From contig NZ_RXYK01000008.1 in assembly GCF_003968655.1 (NCBI RefSeq), forward strand, positions 23,550-87,549: DNA of 64,000 nucleotides, written 5' to 3'. Numbering within the stretch: the stretch's first letter is position 1; every line of letters begins with the position of its first letter. Origin of the DNA: Chlorobium phaeovibrioides (GTDB lineage Bacteria; Bacteroidota; Chlorobiia; Chlorobiales; Chlorobiaceae). The position numbers and the translations under genes are program-made. The notes below the pieces were generated by a model. It made no database searches and was not told where the DNA came from. It saw only the letters and a program-made list of their open reading frames with translations. This document shows positions 1-9,604 of the stretch, piece after piece.

Positions 1-1014
1 CAGATCATGGTCGACAAACCCGACCTGAAAGGGCGCATGGACACCTTCAGGGTGCACACCAACAAGCTTTCGCTCTCGCCCGATGTGAACCTGAAGGCCC
101 TTGCCTCGCAAACCCCGGGATTTGCCGGTGCTGAAATTGCCAATGCTGCCAACGAAGCTGCTCTTCTGGCCTCACGCCGGAACAAGGAGAGCATTGAAAT
201 GAAAGACTTCGAAGACGCAATTGAGCGGGTTGTTGCCGGCCTTGAGAAAAAGAACAAGGTCATCAACCCCAAAGAAAAACGGATTGTCGCCTACCATGAA
301 GCAGGCCATGCAATTGTAAGCTGGATGATGGCAGAAAACGATCCGGTGCAGAAAATATCCATTGTTCCCCGCGGAATGAGCGCGCTCGGCTACACCATGA
401 ACATACCGCTGGAAGACCGCTACCTGATGACCAAAAAAGAGCTCTGGGCAAGAATCTGCGGGCTCCTTGGCGGAAGACTGGCAGAAGAGGCCGTGTTTGG
501 AGAAATTTCAACCGGTGCCCAGAACGACCTTGAAAAAATCACCGGCATAGCCTACAACATGGTCACCGTGTACGGCATGAGCGAAAAACTCGGCAACCTC
601 TCCTTCTACGAAAGCAACAACCCCTACTATGGGGCGCCGGGCATGGAGAAGAAGTACGGAGAAGAGACCGCCCACCTGATTGACCAGGAGGTAAAAGAGA
701 TTGTGGGAAGTGCTGCTGCAAGCGTCAGGGCGCTGCTGGAAGAAAACCGCGACAAACTTGAACGGCTTGCCGGAGAACTGCTTGCCAAAGAGATGCTTCA
801 GTACTGCCAGATAGAGGAAATACTCGGAAAGCGTCCCGGCGGAGGAAACTCCGAACACGAAGTGGACTGCAGCGAAAAACCCGAAGAAGAGAAGCCGGAA
901 ATACCTGCAGCAGACTCGAACGGAAAGGATCCGGAAATCAGTGAAGAGGAACTGCTGGAGCTCCAGGCAGCCGCAGAGCGGCTGAAGGAGTCGAGAAATG
1001 CTTCTGAGAATTGA
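1..1014 (+). CDS. ftsH: ATP-dependent zinc metalloprotease FtsH, C-terminal part (5' end outside window)
   Basis: Membrane-anchored AAA+ protease that degrades misfolded membrane proteins and regulatory proteins. The reading frame is open from base 1, so only the end of the AAA module and the peptidase domain are visible. The motif GFAGAEIANAANEAALLASR is the C-terminal AAA lid. HEAGH (residues 97-101 counted from the Met at base 7) is the zinc-binding protease motif. The C-terminus is an acidic, Glu-rich tail, as is common in FtsH. The N-terminal membrane segments and the Walker motifs must lie upstream of the window. The identification is firm; the gene start cannot be seen. Confidence 0.96.
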   Translation, partial: QIMVDKPDLKGRMDTFRVHTNKLSLSPDVNLKALASQTPGFAGAEIANAANEAALLASRRNKESIEMKDFEDAIERVVAGLEKKNKVINPKEKRIVAYHEAGHAIVSWMMAENDPVQKISIVPRGMSALGYTMNIPLEDRYLMTKKELWARICGLLGGRLAEEAVFGEISTGAQNDLEKITGIAYNMVTVYGMSEKLGNLSFYESNNPYYGAPGMEKKYGEETAHLIDQEVKEIVGSAAASVRALLEENRDKLERLAGELLAKEMLQYCQIEEILGKRPGGGNSEHEVDCSEKPEEEKPEIPAADSNGKDPEISEEELLELQAAAERLKESRNASEN

Positions 1015-1017
1015 GAC

Positions 1018-1094
<77 letters not shown>

Positions 1095-1106
1095 TTGAGG
1101 GGGCTT

Positions 1107-1135
1107 ATTATACCTTAATTTCCGAGAAAAACAAA
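1107..1135 (-). promoter_or_regulatory. Likely promoter of tRNA-Val
   Basis: Read on the minus strand, a perfect TATAAT (1112-1107) lies 13 bases before the tRNA 5' end. A TTGTTT/TTTGTT hexamer lies 16-17 bases further upstream. The -10 is convincing; the -35 falls in a T-run and is uncertain. Confidence 0.5.
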
Positions 1136-1143
1136 AAGAAAAA

Positions 1144-1166
1144 GCCGTTCCTCCACCGGGAACGGC
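1144..1166. terminator. Hairpin between ftsH/tRNA and dxr
   Basis: An 8-bp perfect stem (GCCGTTCC at 1144-1151, GGAACGGC at 1159-1166) with a 7-base loop. On the minus strand it is followed by a T-rich tract, on the plus strand only by a weak one. It probably separates the ftsH/tRNA region from dxr. Confidence 0.55.
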
Positions 1167-1249
1167 CTGCTTCTTGTAAGCCTTGCTGAAAAAGGCTAAA
1201 TTCAGCTTTTTACGGCAAGTAAACCCTGCAACCTTTTGTCTCCACCATT

Positions 1250-2404
1250 ATGAGAGCTCTCTCCATTCTCGGCAGTACAGGCTCAATCGGCCTCAGCACC
1301 CTCGATGTCGTCCGCCGGCATAAAGAGAGTTTCAGTGTTGTCGGTCTTGCAGAAGGCCACGATGTGCATGCGCTTGCCGAACAGATCAAAGAGTTCCGGC
1401 CCACAATAGTCTCCGTAAGGGACGAGAACGCTGCCGACGAACTGAAAACCCTTCTCGGCCCAGCCGACCGCCCCGAAATCGTCCACGGCATTAAAGGAGC
1501 AGGAACCGTTGCCGCCGCCGAAGGGTCGGACATGGTGGTGTCGGCCATTGTGGGCGCTGCAGGCCTCACACCCACCATCAAGGCGATCAAGGCAGGAAAA
1601 GACATAGCCCTTGCAAACAAGGAAACCCTTGTTGTAGCCGGCCAGCTGGTTTCCGACCTGGTCAAGCAGAACGGCGTCGAGCTCCTTCCGGTAGACAGCG
1701 AACACTCAGCAATCTTTCAGTCGCTCCTCGGCCACCGTGCTGAAGATGTGGAGCGCATCATCCTTACAGCCTCAGGTGGCCCCTTCCGCAACACGCCGCT
1801 GGAAGAGATGAAAAAAGCCGGTCCCGAGCAGGCCCTGAAGCACCCGCAGTGGACTATGGGAGCAAAAATCACCATTGATTCAGCAACCATGATGAACAAG
1901 GGGCTTGAAGTCATTGAAGCCCACTGGCTCTTCAACATGCCCGCCGACAGAATAGGCGTTGTTGTCCACCCCCAGAGCATTGTCCACTCCATGGTTGAAT
2001 ATCGAGACGGATGCGTCATCGCCCAGCTTGGATCCCCCGACATGCGCGCCCCGATTGCTTACGCCCTCTCCTATCCCGAGCGGAGCGAAAGCGGCGTCAA
2101 AAAACTCAACCTTGCAGAAATCGGCACCCTCACCTTTGAAGAGCCCGACATGGTTCGCTTTCCCGCGCTCCAGCTTGCATTCGACGCCCTCAAGGCCGGC
2201 AAAACCTACCCGGCAGTCCTCAACGCAGCCAACGAAATAGCCGTTGCCGCATTCCTCAACAAACAAATCGGGTTCACCGACATTGCCGACACCGTCGACA
2301 AAACCATGCAGGCGCACGAAGCCTACACCCCGATGGAGCTTGACGAATACATCCATGCCGACCGATGGGCCCGTCAAACTGCCAGCACCTTTATTTCTTC
2401 CTGA
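1250..2404 (+). CDS. dxr: 1-deoxy-D-xylulose 5-phosphate reductoisomerase
   Basis: Second enzyme of the MEP (non-mevalonate) isoprenoid pathway. It isomerises and reduces DXP to 2-C-methyl-D-erythritol 4-phosphate with NADPH, in the cytosol. The N-terminal Rossmann motif GSTGSIG (residues 8-14) binds NADPH. Central motifs include [22 protein letters not shown] (metal and substrate site) and TASGGPFR. The length of 384 aa is normal. rseP follows after 39 bp on the same strand, a common neighbour pair. In a green sulfur bacterium this pathway would supply precursors for chlorophyll tails, carotenoids and quinones. Confidence 0.97.
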   Translation: MRALSILGSTGSIGLSTLDVVRRHKESFSVVGLAEGHDVHALAEQIKEFRPTIVSVRDENAADELKTLLGPADRPEIVHGIKGAGTVAAAEGSDMVVSAIVGAAGLTPTIKAIKAGKDIALANKETLVVAGQLVSDLVKQNGVELLPVDSEHSAIFQSLLGHRAEDVERIILTASGGPFRNTPLEEMKKAGPEQALKHPQWTMGAKITIDSATMMNKGLEVIEAHWLFNMPADRIGVVVHPQSIVHSMVEYRDGCVIAQLGSPDMRAPIAYALSYPERSESGVKKLNLAEIGTLTFEEPDMVRFPALQLAFDALKAGKTYPAVLNAANEIAVAAFLNKQIGFTDIADTVDKTMQAHEAYTPMELDEYIHADRWARQTASTFISS

Positions 2405-2443
2405 AGCATTGATGAACCACTGATACGATAAACGACAACAATC

Positions 2444-3757
2444 ATGGACTTTCTGAGCACGATATTCTTTTTCATTGTAGCCATATTCATTCTCGTCACC
2501 GTCCACGAGCTCGGCCACTTTCTGACAGCCAAGCTCTTCGGCATGAGGGTCGACAAGTTCTACATCGGGTTCGACTTCTATAACATGCGGCTGTGGAAAA
2601 AGAAGATCGGTGATACAGAGTACGGCCTCGGCGTTTTTCCGCTTGGGGGCTATGTAAAAATAGCCGGCATGGTTGACGAAAGCCTCGACACCGATTTTGA
2701 AGCCTCCGCGCCCCAGCCATGGGAGTTCCGCGCCAAACCGGTATGGCAGCGCCTCATCGTGCTGGCAGGAGGTGTCACCATGAACCTTCTGCTTGCCGCC
2801 GCAATATTCATTGGCGTCACCTACACCCTCGGTGAATCACGCACCAGCACGGCTACCCCGGCCTTCGTGGAAACCGGATCCATTTTTGACCAGATGGGTC
2901 TCAAAACCGGCGACCGCTTTGTGGAAGCCAACGGAACCCCCGTTGCCACATGGGAAGACGCACTTGATCCCGAACGGTTCACTGCCGGTGCCCTTACCTA
3001 CACCATTCTTCGCAACGGCACAACATTCACCATCAGTGCCCCCAAGAACATTCTCACAAAACTCAACGAAGCAGAAGGATTTGGCATTCGCCCGATTGTC
3101 CCTCCTGTCATTGACCAGGTCATGGCAGGAAACCCCGCTGAACAGGGTGGACTGAAGCCGGGTGACCTCATTACGGCAATTGGGGGCGACGCTGTTTCAG
3201 ACTGGACTGAGGTTGTCGGCATTATTTCATCGCACCCCGGCAAAGCACTGAACTTCACCTGGAAAGACAGTGCAGCCACCCTCTCCGCCGCAATCACCCC
3301 CGGAAAAGACGGCAAAATCGGCATCATGCTCCGCCAGCCTGCAACCACAGAGCGCGTCAAACTCTCCTTTCCTGCTGCCGTTGCCAGTGGCTTTACTCAA
3401 ACATGGAAAATGAGTGCCCTTACCGTCCAGGGATTCGGCAAAATTTTTTCCGGGCAGGAAGACTTCCGCAAATCAGTTGGCGGCCCCATCAAAATCGCCA
3501 AAATTGCCAACCGCAGCGCAGAGCAGGGGCCAGTCAGCTTCCTCTTCTTCCTTGCCGTTCTCTCCATATCGCTGGCCATCATCAACATGCTCCCTATCCC
3601 AGCACTTGACGGCGGCCAGTTCGCAATCAATGCCGTGGAAGGCATTATCCGTCGTGAAATCCCCTTTGCAGTGAAAATGCGCATCCAGCAGATCGGCATG
3701 GTGCTTCTCCTGACACTGTTCGCCTACATTCTCATCAACGACATCCTGAACCCCTGA
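2444..3757 (+). CDS. rseP: RseP-type site-2 intramembrane zinc protease
   Basis: M50 family intramembrane metalloprotease, which cleaves membrane-spanning anti-sigma factors and remnant signal peptides. HELGH at residues 21-25 is the zinc site in the first membrane helix. The conserved LDGGQ motif (about residue 386) in a C-terminal helix gives the third metal ligand. Two PDZ-like regions lie between (about residues 130-180 and 215-285, the second with [14 protein letters not shown]). The length of 437 aa is typical. It lies between dxr and prfA with short spacers, so co-transcription is likely. Confidence 0.95.
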
Positions 3758-3773
3758 GCCGCCGGCTGAACAC

Positions 3774-4847
3774 ATGTTCGACAACCTTCAGTCCATAAAA
3801 GAGCGCCACCTCGACCTTGAGCGTCTGCTCGCCGACCCCGATGCAGCCGGTGACCAGACGCGATTCAGAAAACTCAACAAAGAGTACAGCGACCTGCGGG
3901 AAATTGTTGAAACCTATGATCGCTACTCCCATATTAAAAAGCAGCTCGAAGACTCCCGCCAGCTCCTGAAGAACGAACAGGATCAGGAGATGAAAGCGCT
4001 TGTGGAGGAGGAAATCGAGGAACTGCAGCGCCAGATACCCGCTCTTGAGCAGGAAATCAAAGTACTACTGCTTCCCAAGGACGAAGCCGACTCACGCAAT
4101 GTCATTCTGGAAATCCGGGCAGGTACCGGAGGCGAAGAGGCCGCACTTTTCACAACCGACCTTTTTCGCATGTACCAGCGCTATGCTGAAAAACAGGGAT
4201 GGAACTTCCAGATGCTTGACTATAATGAAAGCTCCGTACCCGGGGGATTTCGTGAAGCAACCATCTCCATTACCGGCCACGATGTATTCGGCACAATGAA
4301 ATACGAAAGCGGTGTGCACCGCGTACAGCGCGTACCCGACACAGAAACCCAGGGGAGAATCCACACCTCAGCCGCAAGCGTTGCAGTGCTGCCTGAGGCC
4401 GAAGAGGTTGATGTGGAAATCCGAAAAGAGGATTTGCGCTTAGATACCTACCGCAGCGGAGGCAAGGGGGGGCAGAATGTCAACAAGGTGGAAACCGCCG
4501 TACGCATCACCCATATGCCCACTGGCATGGTGGCTGCATGCCAGGAAGAGCGCTCACAGCTCCAGAACAAGGAAAGAGCCATGAAAATGCTCAGAGCAAA
4601 GCTGTTCGACATTCAGCTTGCCGAGCAGCAGCAGGCACGGGCCGACCTTCGCCGCACCATGGTGGCAACAGGAGACCGCAGCGCAAAAATCAGGACATAC
4701 AACTACCCCCAGTCACGCGTGACCGACCACCGCATAGGATTCACCACGCACGCACTTCCGCAGTTCATGCAGGGGGAGATCGGCGAGCTCATCGACGCCC
4801 TGAAAATGCACGACCAGACCGAGCGGCTTCAGGCCGCCCAGCAGTAA
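3774..4847 (+). CDS. prfA: Peptide chain release factor 1
   Basis: Class I release factor that reads UAA/UAG and triggers peptidyl-tRNA hydrolysis. The catalytic GGQ is at residues 232-234 within [17 protein letters not shown]. The length (357 aa), the helical N-terminal domain and the C-terminal [14 protein letters not shown] segment fit RF1 rather than RF2, as does the absence of an in-frame UGA frameshift site. It starts 16 bp after rseP and ends 50 bp before the next gene, in what looks like one transcription unit. Confidence 0.96.
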
Positions 4848-4897
4848 CACCCGCAAGACAACCATTAACCTAGAAGGAAGAGAGGGCGCACAAGAGA

Positions 4898-5509
4898 ATG
4901 GAAATGGAAGCCACAGGCAAAAGCAAAGGTGAATGGATTTTTCCCGCTCCCTTCGAGCGCACGGTTGACTACCTCTCAGACCAGAAAAAAATCCTGGGAT
5001 TCAACCCCTTCTGCCACAATGTAGAGCTCACCGACGAAGAGGATGTCTACCGGTGGCACTTCCGCGTCACCGACCCCCAGAACAACCCGTTTGATGTCCT
5101 TTTTTATGTCCATCAGTCACATGAACTGCTCGTAGCTTTGCCTGAAGAGCTCCAGACTCTTGATCCTGCGGAACTTGACGACGACACAATCAGCCGCCAC
5201 ACAGTCGGCCGAAAAATCAAATGGAACCACCACCAGCTTTCCAACCCCGTGGATGACCCGAAAAACCATGTTTTTGAAGGCAAAGCATTTGCCGATATGG
5301 TGATGGAGGCCATGGAACCCGAAAAAACCAAAGTCCACTTTGATCTCAGAATAGATGTCAGCTTCGTCCTCTATCCTGCGTTCCGGATTCTGCCAGAGCC
5401 AATCATCCGGACAATGACCAATGCCGGCATGTCGATGATCATGCAGACGGCAACGAACAAGATGTTTCACAGCATATCAAAAGATTTCGGTGGTATCCAC
5501 CACGCATGA
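4898..5509 (+). CDS. SRPBCC-like protein of unknown function
   Basis: A 203-aa soluble protein without signal peptide. The opening (residues 10-30, [20 protein letters not shown]), alternating beta-strand/polar pattern and long amphipathic C-terminal helix ([20 protein letters not shown]) resemble START/SRPBCC lipid-binding folds, and distantly DUF1997-type proteins. That fold call is inference by pattern, and no catalytic motif is visible. It overlaps the following nitroreductase by four bases (ATGA), so the two are translationally coupled and may act together. Confidence 0.75.
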   Translation: MEMEATGKSKGEWIFPAPFERTVDYLSDQKKILGFNPFCHNVELTDEEDVYRWHFRVTDPQNNPFDVLFYVHQSHELLVALPEELQTLDPAELDDDTISRHTVGRKIKWNHHQLSNPVDDPKNHVFEGKAFADMVMEAMEPEKTKVHFDLRIDVSFVLYPAFRILPEPIIRTMTNAGMSMIMQTATNKMFHSISKDFGGIHHA

Positions 5510-6042
5510 AAAGCAAACAGACGAAAGCCATGAGCTTCCTTCAACTTGCAGCAGAGCGCTGCAGCACCCGCAGCTTCAGAACAGACCCAATCCCCGATGA
5601 GGTAATAGGCCGCATTCTTGAAGCAGGTCGGCTTGCCCCCTCAGCAAAAAACCTTCAGCCATGGCACTTTACCCTTGTGCAGACACCCGCCATGCTTGAA
5701 AAAGTACACGCATGCTACTCCCGCAACTGGTTCCATACAGCCCCCGCCATTCTCATTGTCAGTGGACGGTATGAAAACGCCTGGGTCCGTCCAGCCGACA
5801 GCTATAACTCACTTGAAACCGACCTGGCCATAACGCTCGACCACATGATTCTGGCCGCAGCAGAAGAAGGCGTCGGCACCTGCTGGATAGGCGCATTCGA
5901 CCTTCAGGTTCTGAAAAACGCTCTCGGGATGGATGAAAAAGAAGAAATTTTCGCCTTCACCCCCCTCGGCTACCCCACGAAAGACTTCACTCCCGTACCA
6001 AAAAACCGCAAGTCGCTCAGCGAAATGACAACCTACCGGTAA
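5506..6042 (+). CDS. Nitroreductase-family FMN oxidoreductase
   Basis: 178-aa member of the nitroreductase fold. N-terminal [13 protein letters not shown] and the [13 protein letters not shown] segment bind FMN, and [10 protein letters not shown] together with LGYPTKDF are family signatures. Such enzymes are dimeric flavoproteins reducing nitro, quinone or related substrates with NAD(P)H; the substrate cannot be read from sequence. The ATG at 5506 overlaps the upstream stop. A second ATG at 5530 ([12 protein letters not shown]) is an equally plausible start. Confidence 0.9.
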   Translation: MKSKQTKAMSFLQLAAERCSTRSFRTDPIPDEVIGRILEAGRLAPSAKNLQPWHFTLVQTPAMLEKVHACYSRNWFHTAPAILIVSGRYENAWVRPADSYNSLETDLAITLDHMILAAAEEGVGTCWIGAFDLQVLKNALGMDEKEEIFAFTPLGYPTKDFTPVPKNRKSLSEMTTYR

Positions 6043-6100
6043 CCGGCCCTACAGGCTGAAACGGCATCTCCTGCCCGCCTGCTCTGATCCCATTATCTCT

Positions 6101-6133
6101 TTTCTTCAGGAGGGAAGCCTGAAAAGGCTCCCC
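6101..6133. terminator. Possible hairpin between convergent units
   Basis: AGCCT-GAAA-AGGCT with flanking GGG/CCC forms a stem in the gap between the nitroreductase and the convergent SQR operon. Neither strand has a clean T-tract after it, so the terminator call is weak. Confidence 0.3.
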
Positions 6134-6143
6134 TACACCAAAA

Positions 6144-6302
6144 TCAGGAGTGGCCGCCTACAACAATGCGCATCATCTTGACATTAAGAATGATGAAGCG
6201 AATGAACTGCCACGGCACAAACTTCCGCCAGAACAGCGTCGACTTTTCGGGCACGGGAGGATATGCCTCATCGAAATATGCCTTTATGTGATATTTATTC
6301 AT
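6144..6302 (-). CDS. 52-residue hypothetical protein downstream of SQR
   Basis: A short reading frame starting ATG AAT AAA 54 bp after the end of the flavoprotein gene, on the same strand. The product begins MNKYHIKAYFDEAYPP and ends with an aromatic, amphipathic basic stretch (FWRKFVPWQFIRFIILNVKM, residues 24-43). That looks like a membrane-surface helix rather than random sequence. It has no recognisable domain and only a weak purine-rich stretch upstream of its start. Position suggests co-transcription with the SQR and possibly a role in attaching it to the membrane; both are inference. Confidence 0.55.
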   Translation of the reverse strand: MNKYHIKAYFDEAYPPVPEKSTLFWRKFVPWQFIRFIILNVKMMRIVVGGHS

Positions 6303-6356
6303 GATTGTCTCTGTCTGAATGGTTATATGTTTCTGTCTCTGTATCCCGCAGTCACA

Positions 6357-7811
6357 CTACTCCGGAATAAGCCACCAGAACGGATAGCCCTTCGCCTTAT
6401 GGAAGAAGAGGTAATGAAGCAGCACCTTCAGCCAATGGCCCGCAAGACCCGCCTCGCCAACAGAATATTTCATGTCGCGGCCCCATTCAGGATACTTGTC
6501 CCAGTCGGGAACCACAGGGAACACAGTCATTGACGCACCCAGACCGGTAAACGAACCGAACCCGCCCGACACAATGCAGGCTGCGCCCATACGGCTCATT
6601 GAGGCCTTATGCGCATGCTCTGTTGCGCCATGGATCCGCTCGGCAATATTGAGCGCCGTAATCTTACCCATAACACCCGAAGGCATACCGGTACGGGGAG
6701 GAGTCGGGAAAATCGCGCGGCCCTTCTCGCTTGTCATCGGTTTGGAAATGGCATGCGGAGGAGCGAATGCAATGCCAACCGCATAGATATTACCGTAAGT
6801 CGGGTTCTGATAAGTGCTCGGCCAGTCATCAGCAGACCAGTCTTCAAAGGGCTTCTGGGAGTAATCTCCATCAACCTTCATGAACTTGTTGGGCGCGAAC
6901 AGCGTATCGGTAATGTCATTGCCTTCGCGGTCGAATGCCGTCATGCCGACGCCGGAAAACGCAGGAATGAGCATTGCAAAATCGAACTCCTGCACATGGT
7001 CTTCACCATCCAGGGTCTCGTAATGGGCCTTGCCCTCTTCAACCTTGTAGACGCCCGCCCTGCGGATCCAGTTGATCCCGTACTCTGCAAGGAGCGACTC
7101 GGTAAACACCTTGGTGGGAGTAATGTAGCCACCGCGTTTGATAAACGCGCCGCCCATTCCAAAATCACCAAGCTCGTACTCATTGGAAATCCAGGTGATC
7201 TGAGCCATTTTGCTGAGCCCCCTGGTAGAAATTTCATGCGCAATGTTCAGGATATACTCGAACGCCGCACCCTGGCAGGTAGCCATTGCGTGACCTGTAC
7301 CAATGAGGAAACGCTGCTTCTCCCCCGCCTGCATTTTTTTAATGCTCTCCTGCAGATGCTCCCATGCGTGGGCCGCATGCGAATAGGTGCAGACAGAGTA
7401 ACTGTTCTGATCAGGACCCAACCCCTCGGTAGCCTCAAAGTTCAGCTTCGGGCCGGTGGCATTCACCAGATAATCATACTCAACATTCTCCCGAGTGCCG
7501 GCATTATCAGCATCTGTATATTCTATGGTAACGAACCCCCTCCCGGTGGAAGCATCACCTTCAGGATGAATTTCAAGGGCTTTTGCCTGCTTGTAGACAA
7601 TACCCCACCGATCATACACTTTCTTGAGTTCAAAACGAACATCGTCAATCGTCATCTGCCCCACTCCAACCCAGATGTTTGACGGTATCCACTGATAATA
7701 GCTGTTGGGCGTCACTACGACAACCTCATGCTTCTTCCCAAGCTTTTTCTTGAGGAATGAAGCGCAGGTATGTCCTGAAACGCCAGCGCCTAAAACGACA
7801 ACCTTTGCCAT
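6357..7811 (-). CDS. Sulfide:quinone oxidoreductase-type flavoprotein (484 aa)
   Basis: FAD-dependent oxidoreductase of the SQR family. It is expected to oxidise sulfide at the membrane surface and feed electrons to the quinone pool. The dinucleotide-binding GAGVSG (residues 8-13) opens the protein. ATGPK and a C-terminal FAD-contact region (IYAVGIAF) follow. Cysteines near SVCTYSHAAHAWEHLQ and MATCQGAAFEY occupy places where SQRs carry redox-active cysteines. The hydrophobic/aromatic C-terminus (HYLFFHKAKGYPFWWLIPE) suits membrane docking. The subtype among the several SQR types cannot be fixed without a tree, and some SQR-like proteins act on other sulfur compounds. Confidence 0.85.
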   Translation of the reverse strand: MAKVVVLGAGVSGHTCASFLKKKLGKKHEVVVVTPNSYYQWIPSNIWVGVGQMTIDDVRFELKKVYDRWGIVYKQAKALEIHPEGDASTGRGFVTIEYTDADNAGTRENVEYDYLVNATGPKLNFEATEGLGPDQNSYSVCTYSHAAHAWEHLQESIKKMQAGEKQRFLIGTGHAMATCQGAAFEYILNIAHEISTRGLSKMAQITWISNEYELGDFGMGGAFIKRGGYITPTKVFTESLLAEYGINWIRRAGVYKVEEGKAHYETLDGEDHVQEFDFAMLIPAFSGVGMTAFDREGNDITDTLFAPNKFMKVDGDYSQKPFEDWSADDWPSTYQNPTYGNIYAVGIAFAPPHAISKPMTSEKGRAIFPTPPRTGMPSGVMGKITALNIAERIHGATEHAHKASMSRMGAACIVSGGFGSFTGLGASMTVFPVVPDWDKYPEWGRDMKYSVGEAGLAGHWLKVLLHYLFFHKAKGYPFWWLIPE

Positions 7812-7992
7812 AGACGGACTCTCTTTTCAATTATTATGGAAGACACGGTCTTTGAGCAACCACAAGTACAAGTACACGGAAAAGTGCTGAATAATTCCCG
7901 ACACCCGCTTTCTTCGCCTCCTGTACGCCACTCAACATGAACTTCTATATAAGCATATGCTCATGTTAATGCAAACCGAACTGCCGTTTTTC
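7812..7992. other. Spacer between the two SQR-type genes
   Basis: 181 bp without a convincing gene. It contains a 10-bp palindrome AGCATATGCT (7952-7961) and an AACATGA (7934-7940)/TCATGTT (7961-7967) inverted pair about 125-155 bp upstream of the 484-aa SQR start. These could be an operator, but no promoter elements are clear. Confidence 0.35.
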
Positions 7993-9219
7993 TCACCCCA
8001 CCTCTTTGCCTGCCATCACAAGCGTGGGAGGCATGCCCAGATGGCGGCCCCCCAGAAGCACATTCCAGTAAAGCGGCTCAAACGCCAACTTGCCGTACCA
8101 GTTTGCCTTGGTCTCCTTCAACAGACTGAAAGGGCCAAGATGGGGAGCGGGAAACTTGCCCGGCAGAGGCTCAATCTTGTAGTTGAAGTCGATAAGGGAG
8201 GAAGTTCCTTTTGAATACACAATGAAACAGGTGGAATGGCCGTCGTAAATCTCCTCAGGCTTTACCCCGTGAATTTCCGCCATAATATTGAACACCACCA
8301 CATCGGCTTCATAATGCGCAACCGAACCCGCCTTTGAAGTCGGCACATTGGTAGCGTCGCCAATCACATAGACCCCATCGTGCTTCAGCGCCTGCAGCGT
8401 GTTCTGGTGGGTGGGTACATAGCCAATGCCGTCATCCATCCCCGAATCACTGATCACCTTGTCGCCAATTGTGGTAGGCACAACCACCAGCATATCATAA
8501 TCAACCTTTGCGCCCTGAACCGACTCAATGTACTTCCCCTTGCCATCCACCCGGTTCAGCTCAAAACCAGTCGTAATCTTGATATTCTTCTCTTTTGCCG
8601 ACCGGCTGAACACAGCCGATGCCTTCGGCTTGGTAAACGCACCCTGAAGCGGAGTCACCAGCTCAATCTCCACCTTTTTGCGGATCCCTCTCTTCTTGAA
8701 ATACCAGTCCGCCATAAAAACAAACTCAATAGGCGCAACCGGACACTTGAAAGGCAGCTCGGCAATATCCATCACCAGCTTTCCGCCATCAAACTCCTTG
8801 AGTTTCTCGTGGAGAATGTCGGCCGCCTCCAGATAATAAAAGGTAAACGCATTCTTGCCCCATGCATCAAGCAAGCCATCATTCTCCTCCGGCACAACCT
8901 TGCAGCCGGTGCTGATGACAAGAAAATCATACACAAACTCATGCTTCTTCGTCTTCACACTCTTCTTCTCGGGATCAATACGGGTGATTTCGTCCATCAC
9001 AAATGTTACACCGGGCAGAAAATACTTCTGGCGGGGCTTTACCAGCGTTTTTGATTTCTGTAGCCCAAAAGGCACAAACAACAGACCCGGCTGATAAATA
9101 TGCCGGTCATCACGATCGATGACAGTTATCGTCCACTCATCAGGCAGATGCCTTCGCAGATTATTGGAAATAATGGTTCCTGCCGTTCCACCACCCAAAA
9201 CAACAATGTTCTTTGCCAT
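7993..9219 (-). CDS. Sulfide:quinone oxidoreductase-type flavoprotein (408 aa)
   Basis: A second SQR-like flavoprotein, of a different subtype from its neighbour. GGGTAG (residues 9-14) binds FAD. Cys106 (ISTGC), Cys159 (LPFKCP) and Cys331 (HSTCF) give the three-cysteine spacing of classical SQR. GVYVIGDATNVP is the C-terminal FAD motif. A longer frame extends 13 codons upstream, but ATG at 9219 is preceded by a strong ACAGGAGG ribosome-binding site, which decides the start. The C-terminus is amphipathic, consistent with membrane association. Confidence 0.87.
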   Translation of the reverse strand: MAKNIVVLGGGTAGTIISNNLRRHLPDEWTITVIDRDDRHIYQPGLLFVPFGLQKSKTLVKPRQKYFLPGVTFVMDEITRIDPEKKSVKTKKHEFVYDFLVISTGCKVVPEENDGLLDAWGKNAFTFYYLEAADILHEKLKEFDGGKLVMDIAELPFKCPVAPIEFVFMADWYFKKRGIRKKVEIELVTPLQGAFTKPKASAVFSRSAKEKNIKITTGFELNRVDGKGKYIESVQGAKVDYDMLVVVPTTIGDKVISDSGMDDGIGYVPTHQNTLQALKHDGVYVIGDATNVPTSKAGSVAHYEADVVVFNIMAEIHGVKPEEIYDGHSTCFIVYSKGTSSLIDFNYKIEPLPGKFPAPHLGPFSLLKETKANWYGKLAFEPLYWNVLLGGRHLGMPPTLVMAGKEVG

Positions 9220-9303
9220 GCTGAAAGCCTCCTGTTTTGCAGCCAAAGCGACTGCCAAAATGAATGTTGACGCGACAGAGCACCCGAAAGATAACTTAAT
9301 CGC

Positions 9304-9325
9304 TATATTACTATGCGGTAATATA
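9304..9325. promoter_or_regulatory. 22-bp perfect inverted repeat upstream of SQR
   Basis: TATATTAC (9304-9311) and GTATTATA-type partner GTAATATA (9318-9325) are perfect inverted arms around TATGCG. It lies 85 bp upstream of the SQR start on the minus strand and about 100 bp before the divergent plus-strand promoter. The size and symmetry suit an ArsR/MarR/Crp-class dimer. It could control one or both divergent genes. Confidence 0.5.
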
Positions 9326-9401
9326 AGAACCCGTAATCATGAAACCAAGCAAAGCTTTTGTGCCGCCAGGAATAAAAATGAATTTTTTATATCTATATGT
9401 C

Positions 9402-9430
9402 TTGACAGAAGACAAAAAAATATATACAAT
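9402..9430 (+). promoter_or_regulatory. Strong sigma70-type promoter
   Basis: Perfect -35 TTGACA (9402-9407), exactly 17 bp of AT-rich spacer, then -10 TACAAT (9425-9430). Transcription should begin near 9437, leaving an unusually long leader of about 168 nt before the ATG at 9605. Confidence 0.7.
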
Positions 9431-9604
9431 ACACTTGAAGTCAAGATGCAGACAGCTCTTCAGGAATAACCCCCGTTTCCTGCGCACAAAAACCCCTGCA
9501 TCCCCATACCATCTAAACAAGCAGTCGTAAAGGTTTCAGTTACTGTTCAATGGCCCTGCAAGGAGCTATTGCAGCTCTATCAACCAAAAGAGGGGGATAC
9601 GATT

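Noticed and set aside
6609..7682. Long plus-strand open frame opposite the SQR gene
   Set aside because: It is the antisense shadow of a well-supported flavoprotein gene and has no motif of its own.
7834..7938. 34-codon frame on the minus strand between the two SQR genes
   Set aside because: Too short, without ribosome-binding site or recognisable features.
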